From Methylotenera_A sp046598525 (GTDB taxonomy: Bacteria; Pseudomonadota; Gammaproteobacteria; Burkholderiales; Methylophilaceae), in NCBI GenBank assembly GCA_046598525.1, contig JBKJIJ010000008.1, positions 1-64,000 of the forward strand: DNA of 64,000 bases, written 5' to 3'. Below the pieces are notes generated by a model. The model ran no database searches. It was not told the DNA's origin and saw nothing but the letters and a program-made list of their open reading frames with translations. The position numbers were made by a program, and so were the translations under genes. Below, piece by piece: positions 32,511 through 42,116 of the stretch (position 1 is its first letter; each line of letters opens with the position of its first letter).

Positions 32511-33574
32511 TGATGCGTTTGGTTTTAATCAGTCTTTTCGCGATATTTTTAAATGCATGTGAAAGCAACCCACCCGCGCCAGTGGTTGATCGCAAGCCAC
32601 AATCTTCTAAAGCAAAACCAGCCAGCACAAAAAGTAATACGGCGATTAAAACGGCTGATGGCAAAGATTGGCGCCCAGATACTTATATAGTAAAAAAAGG
32701 TGACACTTTATTTAGTATTGGTTTAGAAAACGGCTTTGAGTACAAAGAAATTGCTGCCGCCAATCGTATTAATGAGCCCTACACGATTCACATTGGCCAA
32801 AAATTAAATTTGGCTGCTTTAAAAGCAAAGCCTGAAACGGCTGAAAATACTCAACCAGCGCAAAACCCGGCTGAAGATGGCGTAGTGTTAACGCCAATCG
32901 GCGCAGAATCACCCGTTATAGCCAGCAAATCGCCAGAAGTAAAAACCACTCAACCAAAGCCAACGTTACCAACTGCGCCCCCCGTTTTAAGCGAGCCGAA
33001 AGCCTTGCGTGAAACGTATAGCGTAGAAGCGTTTAATAGAGCGGCTGTGGTTAAAGTAGCCGAAAATAAAGCGGCTGAAACAAACAAAGCTGTTGAGGCA
33101 AAACCTGCCGATAATAAATCCGGCGAAAGCAAAACTAGCGACGCCAAAACTACTGATTCTAAAACAAGTGATACAAAAACCACTGATGCAAAAGCAGGCG
33201 ATGATGAATCCATTACTTGGGCTTGGCCTACACAGGGCAAAGTGGTGGCAAACTTTAACGAAGCCACTAATAAAGGGCTTGATATTGGCGGCAGCAGCGG
33301 CCAAGCGATTCAAGCAGCCAGCAGCGGCAAAGTGATTTACAGCGGATCTGATTTGCGCGGTTACGGCAAATTGGTGATTATTAAACACAGCAAAACCTAT
33401 TTATCGGTTTACGCGCACAATAGCAAAATTATCGTTAAAGAAGGCCAAATTGTAGCGCTTGGCCAAAAAATTGCCGAAATGGGCAATACCGATTCTAACA
33501 GCGTTAAATTGCATTTTGAAATTAGGCGCTTGGGCAAATCGGTTGACCCAGCCCGCTACTTAAACCAAAATTAA
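32510..33574 (+). CDS. nlpD: NlpD-like lipoprotein with LysM and degenerate LytM (M23) domain
   Basis: An envelope lipoprotein of 354 residues. The lipobox FLNAC lies near residue 17, a LysM peptidoglycan-binding domain (TYIVKKGDTLFSIG) near 57, then a long Thr/Lys/Asp-rich linker with repeats such as KTTDSKTSDTKTTD, and a C-terminal M23 domain. The first metal ligand of active LytM enzymes is missing (NKGLDIGG, no His), while KLHFEIR remains. It is therefore probably a non-catalytic amidase activator, as NlpD is for AmiC. The gene order surE-pcm-nlpD is conserved, but rpoS is not next. Confidence 0.92.
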   Translation: MMRLVLISLFAIFLNACESNPPAPVVDRKPQSSKAKPASTKSNTAIKTADGKDWRPDTYIVKKGDTLFSIGLENGFEYKEIAAANRINEPYTIHIGQKLNLAALKAKPETAENTQPAQNPAEDGVVLTPIGAESPVIASKSPEVKTTQPKPTLPTAPPVLSEPKALRETYSVEAFNRAAVVKVAENKAAETNKAVEAKPADNKSGESKTSDAKTTDSKTSDTKTTDAKAGDDESITWAWPTQGKVVANFNEATNKGLDIGGSSGQAIQAASSGKVIYSGSDLRGYGKLVIIKHSKTYLSVYAHNSKIIVKEGQIVALGQKIAEMGNTDSNSVKLHFEIRRLGKSVDPARYLNQN

Positions 33575-33600
33575 ACACACATCCGCTTTAGGAGATTATC

Positions 33601-33966
33601 GTGGCAGCACCGCAAAAAAAAGACCCTAATAAATACAGCAAAAACGCGGATATTCAAGCCGATACGCCGCTTAAAACCATTATCTCGTTTGGCGGTATGA
33701 TTCTATTGCTGATTGGTTTGGTTGGCATTGCCATGGAATTTTTTAAAGACGATGGTTGGCTAAAAACTGCCTTGGGCTGGTTGTTTGAATCCACCTCGCA
33801 CATGCTATTTATCCCTGTGATTATCTTTGTGTTGTGGTTTTTAAATCGCTGGATGTCATCGGCAGCCAAAGGCGAAAAGAAAAAAAGCGGCGATTTACCC
33901 ATGTATATCATGATGGCAATTGGTGCATTTTATGTGTTCCGCCTTGCTACAACTGGCGGTTTTTAA
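33601..33966 (+). CDS. Small two- to three-helix membrane protein, unknown
   Basis: A 121-residue protein starting at GTG with AGGAG ten bases upstream. It has a polar N terminus (QKKDPNKYSKN), two long hydrophobic segments, a Lys-rich loop (GEKKKSG) and a short last helix. I do not recognise a family. It occupies the place where rpoS usually follows nlpD and shares the transcript that ends in the hairpin at 33992. Confidence 0.75.
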   Translation: MAAPQKKDPNKYSKNADIQADTPLKTIISFGGMILLLIGLVGIAMEFFKDDGWLKTALGWLFESTSHMLFIPVIIFVLWFLNRWMSSAAKGEKKKSGDLPMYIMMAIGAFYVFRLATTGGF

Positions 33967-33991
33967 TAAACGCATTTAAATAGTATTTAAT

Positions 33992-34019
33992 AAAAAAGCC
34001 GCTTAAGAGCGGCTTTTTT
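33992..34019. terminator. Bidirectional intrinsic terminator
   Basis: GCCGCT and AGCGGC pair around TAAG with A6 before and T6 after. It serves the surE-pcm-nlpD operon on the plus strand and the thioredoxin-like gene on the minus strand. Confidence 0.92.
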
Positions 34020-34042
34020 ATTGGCTGTTTTTTTTAAGTGAT

Positions 34043-34423
34043 TTATTTCTTAATCGCTTTTTGCACATCTTCGTTTTTGTAAAACTCATGCACCGTGCTC
34101 ATATCGTATTCGCGTGCCCATTTGATAATTTCATCTAATGCCGGTGCGCCAATTTCACCCACTTGCGCATGAATACCGGCTTGTTCACGAATCACTAAAA
34201 CGCCTGGAATTTGATTCACTTCAAAATAATCACCAATTTCAGGATCGGTTTCGGTGTTTACCATACCAAATACAATATCGGTATTGTTAGCGGCAGCAGC
34301 CTCAAACGTTGGCGTAAAGGCTAAGCATGGCTCACACCAAGGCGCCCAAAAATCCACAATCACAAAATTGTTATTTTCAATCGTTTGCTTAAAGTTATCT
34401 TTTGTTAATGCAACAACGGCCAT
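34043..34423 (-). CDS. Thioredoxin-family protein
   Basis: A 126-residue thioredoxin-fold protein with active site WAPWCEPC near residue 28 and a cis-Pro region NQIPGVLVI near 72. It is about 20 residues longer than classical thioredoxin at the C terminus. No signal peptide is visible, so it should be cytoplasmic. It is the last gene of a minus-strand run of redox genes (nitroreductase, ene-reductase, YceI, pirin), with a 92-base gap that suggests a separate promoter. Confidence 0.9.
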   Translation of the reverse strand: MAVVALTKDNFKQTIENNNFVIVDFWAPWCEPCLAFTPTFEAAAANNTDIVFGMVNTETDPEIGDYFEVNQIPGVLVIREQAGIHAQVGEIGAPALDEIIKWAREYDMSTVHEFYKNEDVQKAIKK

Positions 34424-34515
34424 AATTTTGCCCTAAATAAACTGGTTAATATTAAATAATCTGCCAGTTTATCAGACGGGCGGGTTTAAGTTAAGTTGCA
34501 TCATCATGACAATAG

Positions 34516-35112
34516 CTAAATTGACTGATTCCAAGCCGAATCAAAGAATAAATCGCCAATTGGTTTGCGTTTGCGTGGCGCCAATTCGCGCGCTTTTAAT
34601 TCGTCTGGCAGCAGATTCGCATCTCCCGCATAGCCCACGGCAACCATCGCCATTAAGGTAAATTGTGCCGGAATCGCAAACGCCTCACGCGCCGCATCCA
34701 CATTAAAACCACCCATTTGATGCGCCATTAAGCCTAAGTCAGCCGCTTGCAAGCATAGGTTTTCGCCCGCTGCACCAGTATCGTATTGTGCCCAACGGTT
34801 TGGCGTTTGATTATGGCCAAATAAAGTATCAGCACACACCAGCAATAACACAGGCGCATTTTTTACCCAAGTTTGATTGCTTGGCGCTAGGCAATCAAAG
34901 GCTTTTTGCCAAGCATCAGCATTGCTGTTTTTATCCCACACCAAAAAGCGCCAAGGCTCATCACCAAAGCAAGATGGCGCCCAGCGCGCCGCTTCGCATA
35001 GGCTTAGAATTTGCTCTTTTGAAACTGGCTTGGCCGCGTCAAAAGCGCGACCACTCCAGCGGTTGGCAATGGTTTGGTTGATGGCGACTTGGGTAGATGC
35101 AGGATTTTTCAT
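34516..35112 (-). CDS. Nitroreductase-family flavoprotein
   Basis: A 198-residue FMN-dependent oxidoreductase of the nitroreductase fold. Typical parts are RWSGRAFD near residue 18, LCEAARWAPSCFGDEPWRFL in pieces near 40, and DTGAAGENLCLQAADLGL near 110 for FMN and dimer contacts. The physiological substrate (nitroaromatic, quinone or flavin) is unknown. It lies 24 bases downstream of the ene-reductase gene. Confidence 0.9.
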   Translation of the reverse strand: MKNPASTQVAINQTIANRWSGRAFDAAKPVSKEQILSLCEAARWAPSCFGDEPWRFLVWDKNSNADAWQKAFDCLAPSNQTWVKNAPVLLLVCADTLFGHNQTPNRWAQYDTGAAGENLCLQAADLGLMAHQMGGFNVDAAREAFAIPAQFTLMAMVAVGYAGDANLLPDELKARELAPRKRKPIGDLFFDSAWNQSI

Positions 35113-35136
35113 ATTATTGACCTAGTATTGAGCGGA

Positions 35137-36213
35137 TTAAGCGGCTAAAAATGGATAGTCAGTGTAACCTTTTTCAGTACCACCATAAAACGATTTAGAA
35201 TCCGCTTCGTTTAGTGTGGCATCGGTTTTGTAACGCTCAACCAAATCTGGGTTAGCAATAAACGGTACGCCGTATGCAATTACATCGGCGTGGCCACTAG
35301 CAATGGCGGCATTGCCACGCGCTTTGTCGTAGCTTAAATTGGCCATATATGCGCCTTTGTAAAGCTTACGCATTTGGTCAAAATCAAACGCATCGGCTTT
35401 TCCGCCGCCATGAATACCGCCTTCAACCGCATGCAAGTAAGCTAAATTGAATTGATTCAGCTGCTCTGTTACATAGTTAAATAGCGCTTGTGGGTTGCTG
35501 TCGTGCATATCGTTGAAGGGGTTCACAGGTGAAATACGAATGCCTACTTTATCGGCACCAGCGGTTTCAACCACGGCTTTTGTCACTTCTAGCAATAATC
35601 GCGCGCGGTTTTCAAAGCTGCCACCGTAATTATCGGTGCGCGTGTTGCTGCCATCGCGCAAAAATTGGTCTAACAAATAGCCGTTGGCGGCATGAATCTC
35701 AACACCATCAAAACCGGCTTTTAACGCGCATTGGGTAGCATGCACATAATCTTGCACAATGGCTGGCAATTCGCTGGCTTCCAACGCGCGCGGCTCAACA
35801 TAATCCACTAAGCCTTTGTAAGTAAACGCTTTACCGGCTGGTTTAATCGCTGATGGCGCAACAGGTAACTCGCCATTTAGCAGGCTTGGATGTGAAATGC
35901 GGCCCACATGCCATAGTTGAATCACAATTTTGCCGCCTTTGGCATGCACAGCGTCTGTTACTTTTTTCCAGCCTGCAATTTGCGCGTCGGTGTAAATGCC
36001 TGGCAATGCAGGGTAACCGTGGCCCATTAACGAAATAGGCGTGGCTTCAGTCACAATCAAGCCAGCACTGGCGCGCTGCTCATAATAAGTGACGTTTAAA
36101 TCTTGTGGCACGCCGCCCTCGCCTGCTCTGTTGCGGGTGAGTGGCGCCATAACCATACGGTTTTTTAATGCAATTGAGCCTAATTTGGCTGGGCTGAATA
36201 AATCTAATACCAT
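35137..36213 (-). CDS. nemA: Alkene reductase (old yellow enzyme, NemA type)
   Basis: An FMN-dependent ene-reductase that saturates electrophilic C=C bonds using NAD(P)H. The product of about 358 residues shows MAPLTRNRAG near residue 24, QLWHVGRISHPS near 98, and GVEIHAANGYLLDQFL near 171 with the substrate-binding His-Ala-Asn motif. RARLLLEVTKAV follows. The start is set at the ATG with GTGGAG six bases upstream, four codons inside the longest frame. The family detoxifies quinones, enals and nitro-esters. Confidence 0.93.
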   Translation of the reverse strand: MVLDLFSPAKLGSIALKNRMVMAPLTRNRAGEGGVPQDLNVTYYEQRASAGLIVTEATPISLMGHGYPALPGIYTDAQIAGWKKVTDAVHAKGGKIVIQLWHVGRISHPSLLNGELPVAPSAIKPAGKAFTYKGLVDYVEPRALEASELPAIVQDYVHATQCALKAGFDGVEIHAANGYLLDQFLRDGSNTRTDNYGGSFENRARLLLEVTKAVVETAGADKVGIRISPVNPFNDMHDSNPQALFNYVTEQLNQFNLAYLHAVEGGIHGGGKADAFDFDQMRKLYKGAYMANLSYDKARGNAAIASGHADVIAYGVPFIANPDLVERYKTDATLNEADSKSFYGGTEKGYTDYPFLAA

Positions 36214-36291
36214 GCTTTTCTCCACTTTTTTAAATCAAAAATTTCTAAATTTGCTCATTTCAATCGGCTTAAATCCAATAATCGCAAATGA

Positions 36292-36879
36292 TTATTTGGC
36301 TTTAATGCCTTCAATTAGCAAGGTAATTTCAATATCATCGCCCACTGCTGCGTTAGGTTTTAAGCCCCAGCCAAAGCCAAAATCGCTGGCTTTTAAACTG
36401 GTGTGCGCTTCAAAGCCGCTTCTAAAACCGCCCCATGCGTCTGGGCCAAAACCTAACACTTTAAACGGGAATGTCATTTCTTTAGCAACGCCATGCATGG
36501 TTAAAACTCCCGTCATTACGCCTTCTGTGGCTGATTTAGCCTCAATTTTTTTGCTGACAAATGTCATTTCAGCAAATTTTTCTACATCTAAATATTCTGG
36601 CTTTTTAATATGCTCATCACGCTTGGCAAGGCTGCTATTCACACTTAATAAATTAATTTTTGCATTAACCGATGAGTTGGCTAAGTTGCTTCTATCAATC
36701 GTCACCGTGCCAGTTACATCGCTAAATGTGCCAGATGTTTTGGAAACCACATGGCGCACAATCCAATTGGCAAAGCTATGACTATTATCGATTTTGTAAG
36801 TTTCGGCTTCGGCAAAAGCTTGGCTAGCCGCTAGTGTTAAAGCCGTTGCCAGCGCGATTTTTTTTATTAATACGTTCAT
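36292..36879 (-). CDS. YceI-family periplasmic protein
   Basis: A 195-residue secreted protein with signal sequence IALATALTLAASQAFA and a YceI lipocalin-like barrel (YKIDNSHSFANWIVRHV near residue 28, VTGTVTIDRSNL near 57, MHGVAKEMTFPF near 130). YceI proteins bind isoprenoid-type lipids such as polyprenyl quinone chains; no enzymatic activity is established. It lies between the ene-reductase and pirin genes. Confidence 0.92.
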   Translation of the reverse strand: MNVLIKKIALATALTLAASQAFAEAETYKIDNSHSFANWIVRHVVSKTSGTFSDVTGTVTIDRSNLANSSVNAKINLLSVNSSLAKRDEHIKKPEYLDVEKFAEMTFVSKKIEAKSATEGVMTGVLTMHGVAKEMTFPFKVLGFGPDAWGGFRSGFEAHTSLKASDFGFGWGLKPNAAVGDDIEITLLIEGIKAK

Positions 36880-36942
36880 TGATGATCCTAAAAGTGATGG
36901 TTTTAAAATAGATTAGTGGTTTTAAATTATTATTGTTTCGTA

Positions 36943-37638
36943 TCAAGGCAAATCAAATAGCAACACTTCTGCGCCATCAATCGCCTTAATTTGAATAGCT
37001 TCATCGGCATCAAATAATGCAGCATCACCTGCCGTTAAAGTTTGACCATTCACCTCTACTTTACCCAAAGCAATTTGTAAGTAGGCGCTGCGATTGGGCT
37101 TAGTATGATAGGTTAATGCCTGCGCGTCTGTTAGTTGCGACGCATATAATGCCATATCTTGATGAACCATTAATGAATTTTGCGCGCCATTTTGTGATGC
37201 CAACAAACACCATTGGTTTAATTTTAAGGCTGGGTCAAAAAATTTATCTTCATAGCCCGGCGTTAAATTCAGCTGGTTTGGCATAATCCAAATTTGCAAT
37301 AAATGCACGGCATCAGTACTAGACGCATTAAATTCGCTGTGCGAAACGCCAGTACCGGCTGTCATGCGCTGCACATAGCCTTGCTTAATGGTTTCCACAT
37401 TGCCCATGCTGTCTTTGTGCGCCAGCTCACCACTTAAGATATAGGTGATAATTTCCATATCATTGTGTGAATGCGTGCCAAAGCCTTTAGCCGGCGCAAT
37501 CACGTCTTCATTAATCACGCGCAACACTGAAAATCCCATCCAATTTGGATCGTAATAATCGGCAAATGAAAAAGAATGGTAGCTATCTAGCCAGCCACGA
37601 TTAGCATGGCCGCGTTGGTTGGATTGACGAATTTGCAT
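36943..37638 (-). CDS. Pirin-family bicupin protein
   Basis: A 231-residue two-cupin protein similar to YhhW-type quercetin 2,3-dioxygenases. The metal-binding cupin motif GFGTHSHNDMEIITY near residue 57 supplies His and Glu ligands, and TAGTGVSHSEFN near 95 the remaining His. The native substrate is unknown. It is the first gene of the minus-strand redox cluster. Confidence 0.92.
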   Translation of the reverse strand: MQIRQSNQRGHANRGWLDSYHSFSFADYYDPNWMGFSVLRVINEDVIAPAKGFGTHSHNDMEIITYILSGELAHKDSMGNVETIKQGYVQRMTAGTGVSHSEFNASSTDAVHLLQIWIMPNQLNLTPGYEDKFFDPALKLNQWCLLASQNGAQNSLMVHQDMALYASQLTDAQALTYHTKPNRSAYLQIALGKVEVNGQTLTAGDAALFDADEAIQIKAIDGAEVLLFDLP

Positions 37639-37782
37639 TTGAAAGCGCCCCTAATAAAACAATAATAGACCAGTTTACTACAAAATATAAATATTCATGC
37701 TACTTTTAAATCTAAGCAAGCTTATCTGTGTTTAAATTATTGTTAATTACGTTTTTATTTTACTTTAAATAAAGGTCCACCG

Positions 37783-38241
37783 ATGACACAAGATCAATTA
37801 CCACGCGAATTTGAACCCCTTAACAAAATCGCTATCAAAGCAATGCTTTGGCTAAATGGCTTTGCGCACATCATTATCGGTTTAGCCTTGGCAACATCGG
37901 TGGTCATGTTTACTTGGCTATTTTTTATAGACGTGCAAAAGGCGGCCTACGCGCACAATTTGGTGCATGGATTTTTACACGCGCTGGGTACTTTAATGCT
38001 GCTATGGTCTATTTCGGCATTAATTTCGGCCGAAATACGCTATTTATTGGGCAGCAAATTATTGGTAGAAACCTTTATAGAAGTAGTACTAGTGCTGTTT
38101 TTACGCAAGCTAATTGTATTACCCGTGCAAGACGCATCACCTACTTTTGAAGAAATCAGCATTTGGGTGGGCGGCGCGTTTGTCATGGGATTAATTTATG
38201 TCATGGTGCGCTGGACCGATAAATCCAATCAAGAGCGCTAA
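37783..38241 (+). CDS. PsiE-like membrane protein
   Basis: A 152-residue protein with four hydrophobic segments. The stretch SALISAEIRYLLGSKL followed by FIEVVLVLFLRKLIVLP resembles the phosphate-starvation-inducible PsiE family. No function is established. It lies 45 bases before the MoxR ATPase gene on the same strand and might share its transcript. Confidence 0.7.
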   Translation: MTQDQLPREFEPLNKIAIKAMLWLNGFAHIIIGLALATSVVMFTWLFFIDVQKAAYAHNLVHGFLHALGTLMLLWSISALISAEIRYLLGSKLLVETFIEVVLVLFLRKLIVLPVQDASPTFEEISIWVGGAFVMGLIYVMVRWTDKSNQER

Positions 38242-38286
38242 ACAACAATTATCAAAAACAATCACTTTTTAATTACATAAAAATTC

Positions 38287-39180
38287 ATGCAAAAAACTAT
38301 TCAAGCGATTCTTAACGCCACCTCACAAATTATTTTAGGTAAAGAGCAGCAAGTAAAATTAAGCCTTACCTGCTTGCTGGCAGGCGGCCATTTATTAATT
38401 GAAGATTTACCCGGCATGGGCAAAACCACCCTAGCGCATACGTTGGCGCAAGTGTTGGGCTTAAGCTTTAGGCGTACCCAATTTACCAGCGATTTATTAC
38501 CTGCCGATATTATTGGCGTGTCGGTTTTTGATCGCAATACTTCTAGTTTTCAGTTTCATGCAGGGCCAATTTTTACCAATGTGTTGCTGGCAGATGAGAT
38601 TAATCGCGCCACACCAAAAACGCAAAGCGCACTTTTAGAGGCAATGGAAGAGCACCAAGTGACGGTGGATGGCAACACGCATTTGCTGCCACAGCCATTT
38701 TTTGTCATCGCTACGCAAAACCCCAAACACCATATCGGCACCTTTGCATTGCCAGAATCGCAACTGGATCGCTTTTTAATGCGCATTACCTTGGGCTACC
38801 CAGATGCGCAATCGGAACGTGCGCTGCTTAAAAACCAAGGTGGGCGCGCCAATGCCAGCAACATTCAAGCGGTGTGTGATGCCGATAGCTTATTAAAACT
38901 GCAGCAACAAGTGCATCAAGTGCATGTATCAGATGCGCTATTAGATTACCTGCAAGCGCTGATTAACTACACGCGCACGCAAACGGCAGAAGGCTTATCG
39001 CCCAGAGCTGGCTTGGGTTTGCGCCAATGCGCGCAAGCTTGGGCGTTAATTGATGGCCGCGATTTTGTCACGCCTGAAGATGTGCAAGCGGTATTACCTA
39101 GCGTGGTGGCGCATCGCTTGGCGCAAGAAAGCAATAGCAATATGGCCAAGCAAATACTTGATCAAGTCGCCATTCCTTAA
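38287..39180 (+). CDS. MoxR-family AAA+ ATPase
   Basis: A 297-residue AAA+ protein that acts as a chaperone or metal-cofactor maturation ATPase. Walker A is LPGMGKTT near residue 40, Walker B and neighbours VLLADEINRATPKTQSALLE near 101, and sensor I FFVIATQNP near 139. Followed by DUF58 and transglutaminase-like genes in the standard MoxR-DUF58-TgpA cluster. Its specific client here is unknown. Confidence 0.94.
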   Translation: MQKTIQAILNATSQIILGKEQQVKLSLTCLLAGGHLLIEDLPGMGKTTLAHTLAQVLGLSFRRTQFTSDLLPADIIGVSVFDRNTSSFQFHAGPIFTNVLLADEINRATPKTQSALLEAMEEHQVTVDGNTHLLPQPFFVIATQNPKHHIGTFALPESQLDRFLMRITLGYPDAQSERALLKNQGGRANASNIQAVCDADSLLKLQQQVHQVHVSDALLDYLQALINYTRTQTAEGLSPRAGLGLRQCAQAWALIDGRDFVTPEDVQAVLPSVVAHRLAQESNSNMAKQILDQVAIP

Positions 39181-39189
39181 GTATTTAAA

Positions 39190-40155
39190 ATGCTTGGTAA
39201 AATTTGGCCATTTAAATTTTGGAAAATAAACTATTGGCAGCAATGGTTTAGGGTAGCCAAAAGCACAAACAATATTGCTACACTTAACCCGCGCCAAATC
39301 TATATTGTGCCAACGCGCTGGGGGTTGCTGTATGCCACCATGTTGATTGGCTTGTTGATTGGCTCAATCAATTATTCGCTTAGTCTGGGCTATTACGTCA
39401 CGTTTTTATTGGCATCATTGGGTAATATTGCCATGTTGCACACTTGGCGCAATTTGGTGCATTTGCAGGTGGCTGTGCTAAACGCCAAACCTGTATTTGC
39501 AGGCGAAACCGCCGCCATTAACCTTAAAATAACAGAGCCTAAAAATAGGCCGCGCTATGTCATTAGTGCTTATTTTAATCCGCAAACAGAAACGATTATT
39601 GATATTAACGCCAATGATGCGCTCACTTTTGAAGTGCCGCTTGCCACCGATAAACGTGGCTGGCAACACTTGCCGCGCTTATCTATTTGCACGGAATTTC
39701 CATTAAGTTTATTGCATGCATGGGCGGTGATTGAAAACCCATTTCAATTTTTGGTCTATGCAAAACCAGCCGACTCAAGCAAGCAAAACACTTTATCGGC
39801 TGATGCCAGCGCGCAAGGCAGCAGCTTACTTAGCAAAGGTGATGATGATTTTAATGGGCATAAAAATTACCAAATAGGCGATTCACCCAGCCGAGTGGAT
39901 TGGAAAGCATCTAGCCGCGGCATTGGCATGTACACCAAACAATACAGCGGCGCAGGCGTTTACAGCATTTGGCTAAATTGGGCCGATACTGCAGGCACCA
40001 TTGAATCGCGCATTTCGCAACTTACGCGCTTGGTAATTGATGCGCATGCCAGCCAGCAAACCTATGGCTTACGGCTGCCAAACAACGAAATAGCGCCCAA
40101 CAACACAGAAGCGCATTACCACCAAGCCTTAAGCTCTTTGGCGTTATTCAATTAA
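39190..40155 (+). CDS. DUF58-domain membrane protein
   Basis: A 321-residue protein with two N-terminal membrane helices and a C-terminal DUF58 region containing YQIGDSPSRVDWKASSRG near residue 245, the family signature. It is the usual partner of MoxR ATPases and TgpA-type transglutaminases, nine bases after one and four bases before the other. The molecular function is unresolved. Confidence 0.92.
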   Translation: MLGKIWPFKFWKINYWQQWFRVAKSTNNIATLNPRQIYIVPTRWGLLYATMLIGLLIGSINYSLSLGYYVTFLLASLGNIAMLHTWRNLVHLQVAVLNAKPVFAGETAAINLKITEPKNRPRYVISAYFNPQTETIIDINANDALTFEVPLATDKRGWQHLPRLSICTEFPLSLLHAWAVIENPFQFLVYAKPADSSKQNTLSADASAQGSSLLSKGDDDFNGHKNYQIGDSPSRVDWKASSRGIGMYTKQYSGAGVYSIWLNWADTAGTIESRISQLTRLVIDAHASQQTYGLRLPNNEIAPNNTEAHYHQALSSLALFN

Positions 40156-40158
40156 GCG

Positions 40159-42114
40159 ATGAATCGGCTTTTGAACACACAACATTTAAAATGGCTGCTT
40201 ATTTCACTAGCGGTGGTGTTGGCTACGCACATCCCCAATTTGCCAGTTTGGGTGATTATTGCCAGCGTTTCATTTGGCGCATGGCGCTATTTGCTGGATA
40301 AATATCAATGGCCAATGCCCAAAATTTGGGCTTTGCTGCCGATTACTTTACTCATATGCGTTGGTATTGTATTTACGTTTAAAGGTTTTTTTGGTCGCGA
40401 TGCATCGTTAAGTTTACTGGTGGTGATGTGCGCACTTAAATTACTCGAAACCAAAAACTTGCGTGATTACATGCTGGTGATTGTGCTGGGCTTTTTTTTG
40501 GTGGGCAATTTGTTTTTGTTTAACCAAACCATTGCCACCTTTGGCTTAAGCATTTTGCCAATACTGCTTTTAACCGCCACTTTAATTCATATCAGCTATA
40601 AAAACACCCATAAACCAAAGCCCATCATTTTCAACTTAAAACTGGCCGGCCAATTGTTGTTGCAAGCCGTGCCTGTCATGTTGATTTTATTTGTGCTGTT
40701 TCCGCGTATTCCTGGCCCACTTTGGGGTTTGCCGCAAGATGCCAATAGCGGCATGAGCGGCTTGGGTGACAGCCTGCAATTTGGCAATATTAGCAATCTC
40801 ACCAAAAATAGCGCCATTGCTTTTAGGGTGCAATTTAAAGGCGCCGCGCCAGAGCAAAGCCAGCTATATTGGCGCGGCCCTGTGTTGTGGCACCAAGAAG
40901 ACCGCAACTGGACCATGAGCAGCAACAAAATTGGCTTGCAGGCTGAATCGCTGAAAGTATCTGGTAAGCCGATTTCATACAGCATCACGCTAGAGCCGCA
41001 TAATCGCCTTTGGATGCTGATGCTGGATATGCCAACGCTAATACCAAGCGGCGCAAAATTAACGCATGATTATGCTGTGCTTGCCGACAAACCCATTCGA
41101 AACCGCCTGCGTTATGAAGGCGTATCGTATAGCGATTATCAATTAGGCTTAAATTTAGGTGAGCGCGAACGCACTTTAAGCCTGCAAATTAATGAAGGCG
41201 AAAACCCAAAAACGGTGCAATTAGCTAAAACTTGGCTGAATTTAAGCGCGGCAGAAAAAATTAATACCGCGCTGCAACGTTATCGCCAACAGCCGTTTGT
41301 ATACACATTAAGTCCACCAATTTTGGGCGAAAATCCAGTAGATGAGTTTTTATTTAATATCCAGCGCGGCTTTTGTGAGCATTACGCCACCAGTTTTGTG
41401 TATTTAATGCGCGCAGCGGGCGTGCCAGCGCGCATTGTCACTGGCTATCAAGGCGGCGAATTTAACCCCAATGGCAATTATTATATTGTGCGTCAATCCG
41501 ATGCGCATGCATGGGCCGAAGTTTGGCTGGCCGACAAAGGCTGGGTGCGCGTTGACCCAACCGCCGCCGTATCGCCAGAGCGCATAGAAAGCGGTATTAG
41601 CGATGCACTAGATATACGTGATGAATTGCCTTTAATGGCGCGCTCAGATTACCCTTGGCTTAAAAAAGCCTATTTAAATTGGGATAGCGTAAATAACGGC
41701 TGGAACCAATGGGTGCTGGGTTATGACGATAAAAAACAGCTGGATTTTTTAAAAAAACTTAGCGGCAAAGACTTTAATTTGCAAGAGATGCTGATGTGGA
41801 TGATGGGCATAATTGCGTCGATTATGGGCCTAACTACCTACTTTTTGATTAGGCAGCAAAAAGCCAAACTAAACCCAAGCCAGCGTTTATATGCGCACTA
41901 TTTAAATCAACTAAAACGCGCTGGCCTAATGCCTAATAACGGTGAAACTGTGTTGGATTTTGCCGCGCGTGCGGCTAAAGTATTACCAAATCAACAAACC
42001 CAAATATTAGATATTGCACACCGCTATAATGTGATTACTTATAGTCAATCGCCAAACCCAGCGCTGCTGCAAGATTTAGCACAGCGTATTAAACAACTAA
42101 ATATTCCAAAATAA
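40159..42114 (+). CDS. TgpA-like membrane transglutaminase
   Basis: A 651-residue protein with about six N-terminal membrane helices, a periplasmic transglutaminase-core domain and a last helix near residue 555 followed by a cytoplasmic tail. The catalytic Cys is in RGFCEHYATSFV near 417, His in QSDAHAWAEVW near 455, and Asp in RVDPTAA near 472. TgpA of Pseudomonas is essential, and the substrate in this family is not known. The stop is two bases before tadA. Confidence 0.92.
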   Translation: MNRLLNTQHLKWLLISLAVVLATHIPNLPVWVIIASVSFGAWRYLLDKYQWPMPKIWALLPITLLICVGIVFTFKGFFGRDASLSLLVVMCALKLLETKNLRDYMLVIVLGFFLVGNLFLFNQTIATFGLSILPILLLTATLIHISYKNTHKPKPIIFNLKLAGQLLLQAVPVMLILFVLFPRIPGPLWGLPQDANSGMSGLGDSLQFGNISNLTKNSAIAFRVQFKGAAPEQSQLYWRGPVLWHQEDRNWTMSSNKIGLQAESLKVSGKPISYSITLEPHNRLWMLMLDMPTLIPSGAKLTHDYAVLADKPIRNRLRYEGVSYSDYQLGLNLGERERTLSLQINEGENPKTVQLAKTWLNLSAAEKINTALQRYRQQPFVYTLSPPILGENPVDEFLFNIQRGFCEHYATSFVYLMRAAGVPARIVTGYQGGEFNPNGNYYIVRQSDAHAWAEVWLADKGWVRVDPTAAVSPERIESGISDALDIRDELPLMARSDYPWLKKAYLNWDSVNNGWNQWVLGYDDKKQLDFLKKLSGKDFNLQEMLMWMMGIIASIMGLTTYFLIRQQKAKLNPSQRLYAHYLNQLKRAGLMPNNGETVLDFAARAAKVLPNQQTQILDIAHRYNVITYSQSPNPALLQDLAQRIKQLNIPK

Positions 42115-42116
42115 TC

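Noticed and set aside
32950..33388. Overlapping 105- and 133-codon frames opposite nlpD
   Set aside because: They arise from the low-complexity Thr/Lys/Asp linker of nlpD and resemble no protein.
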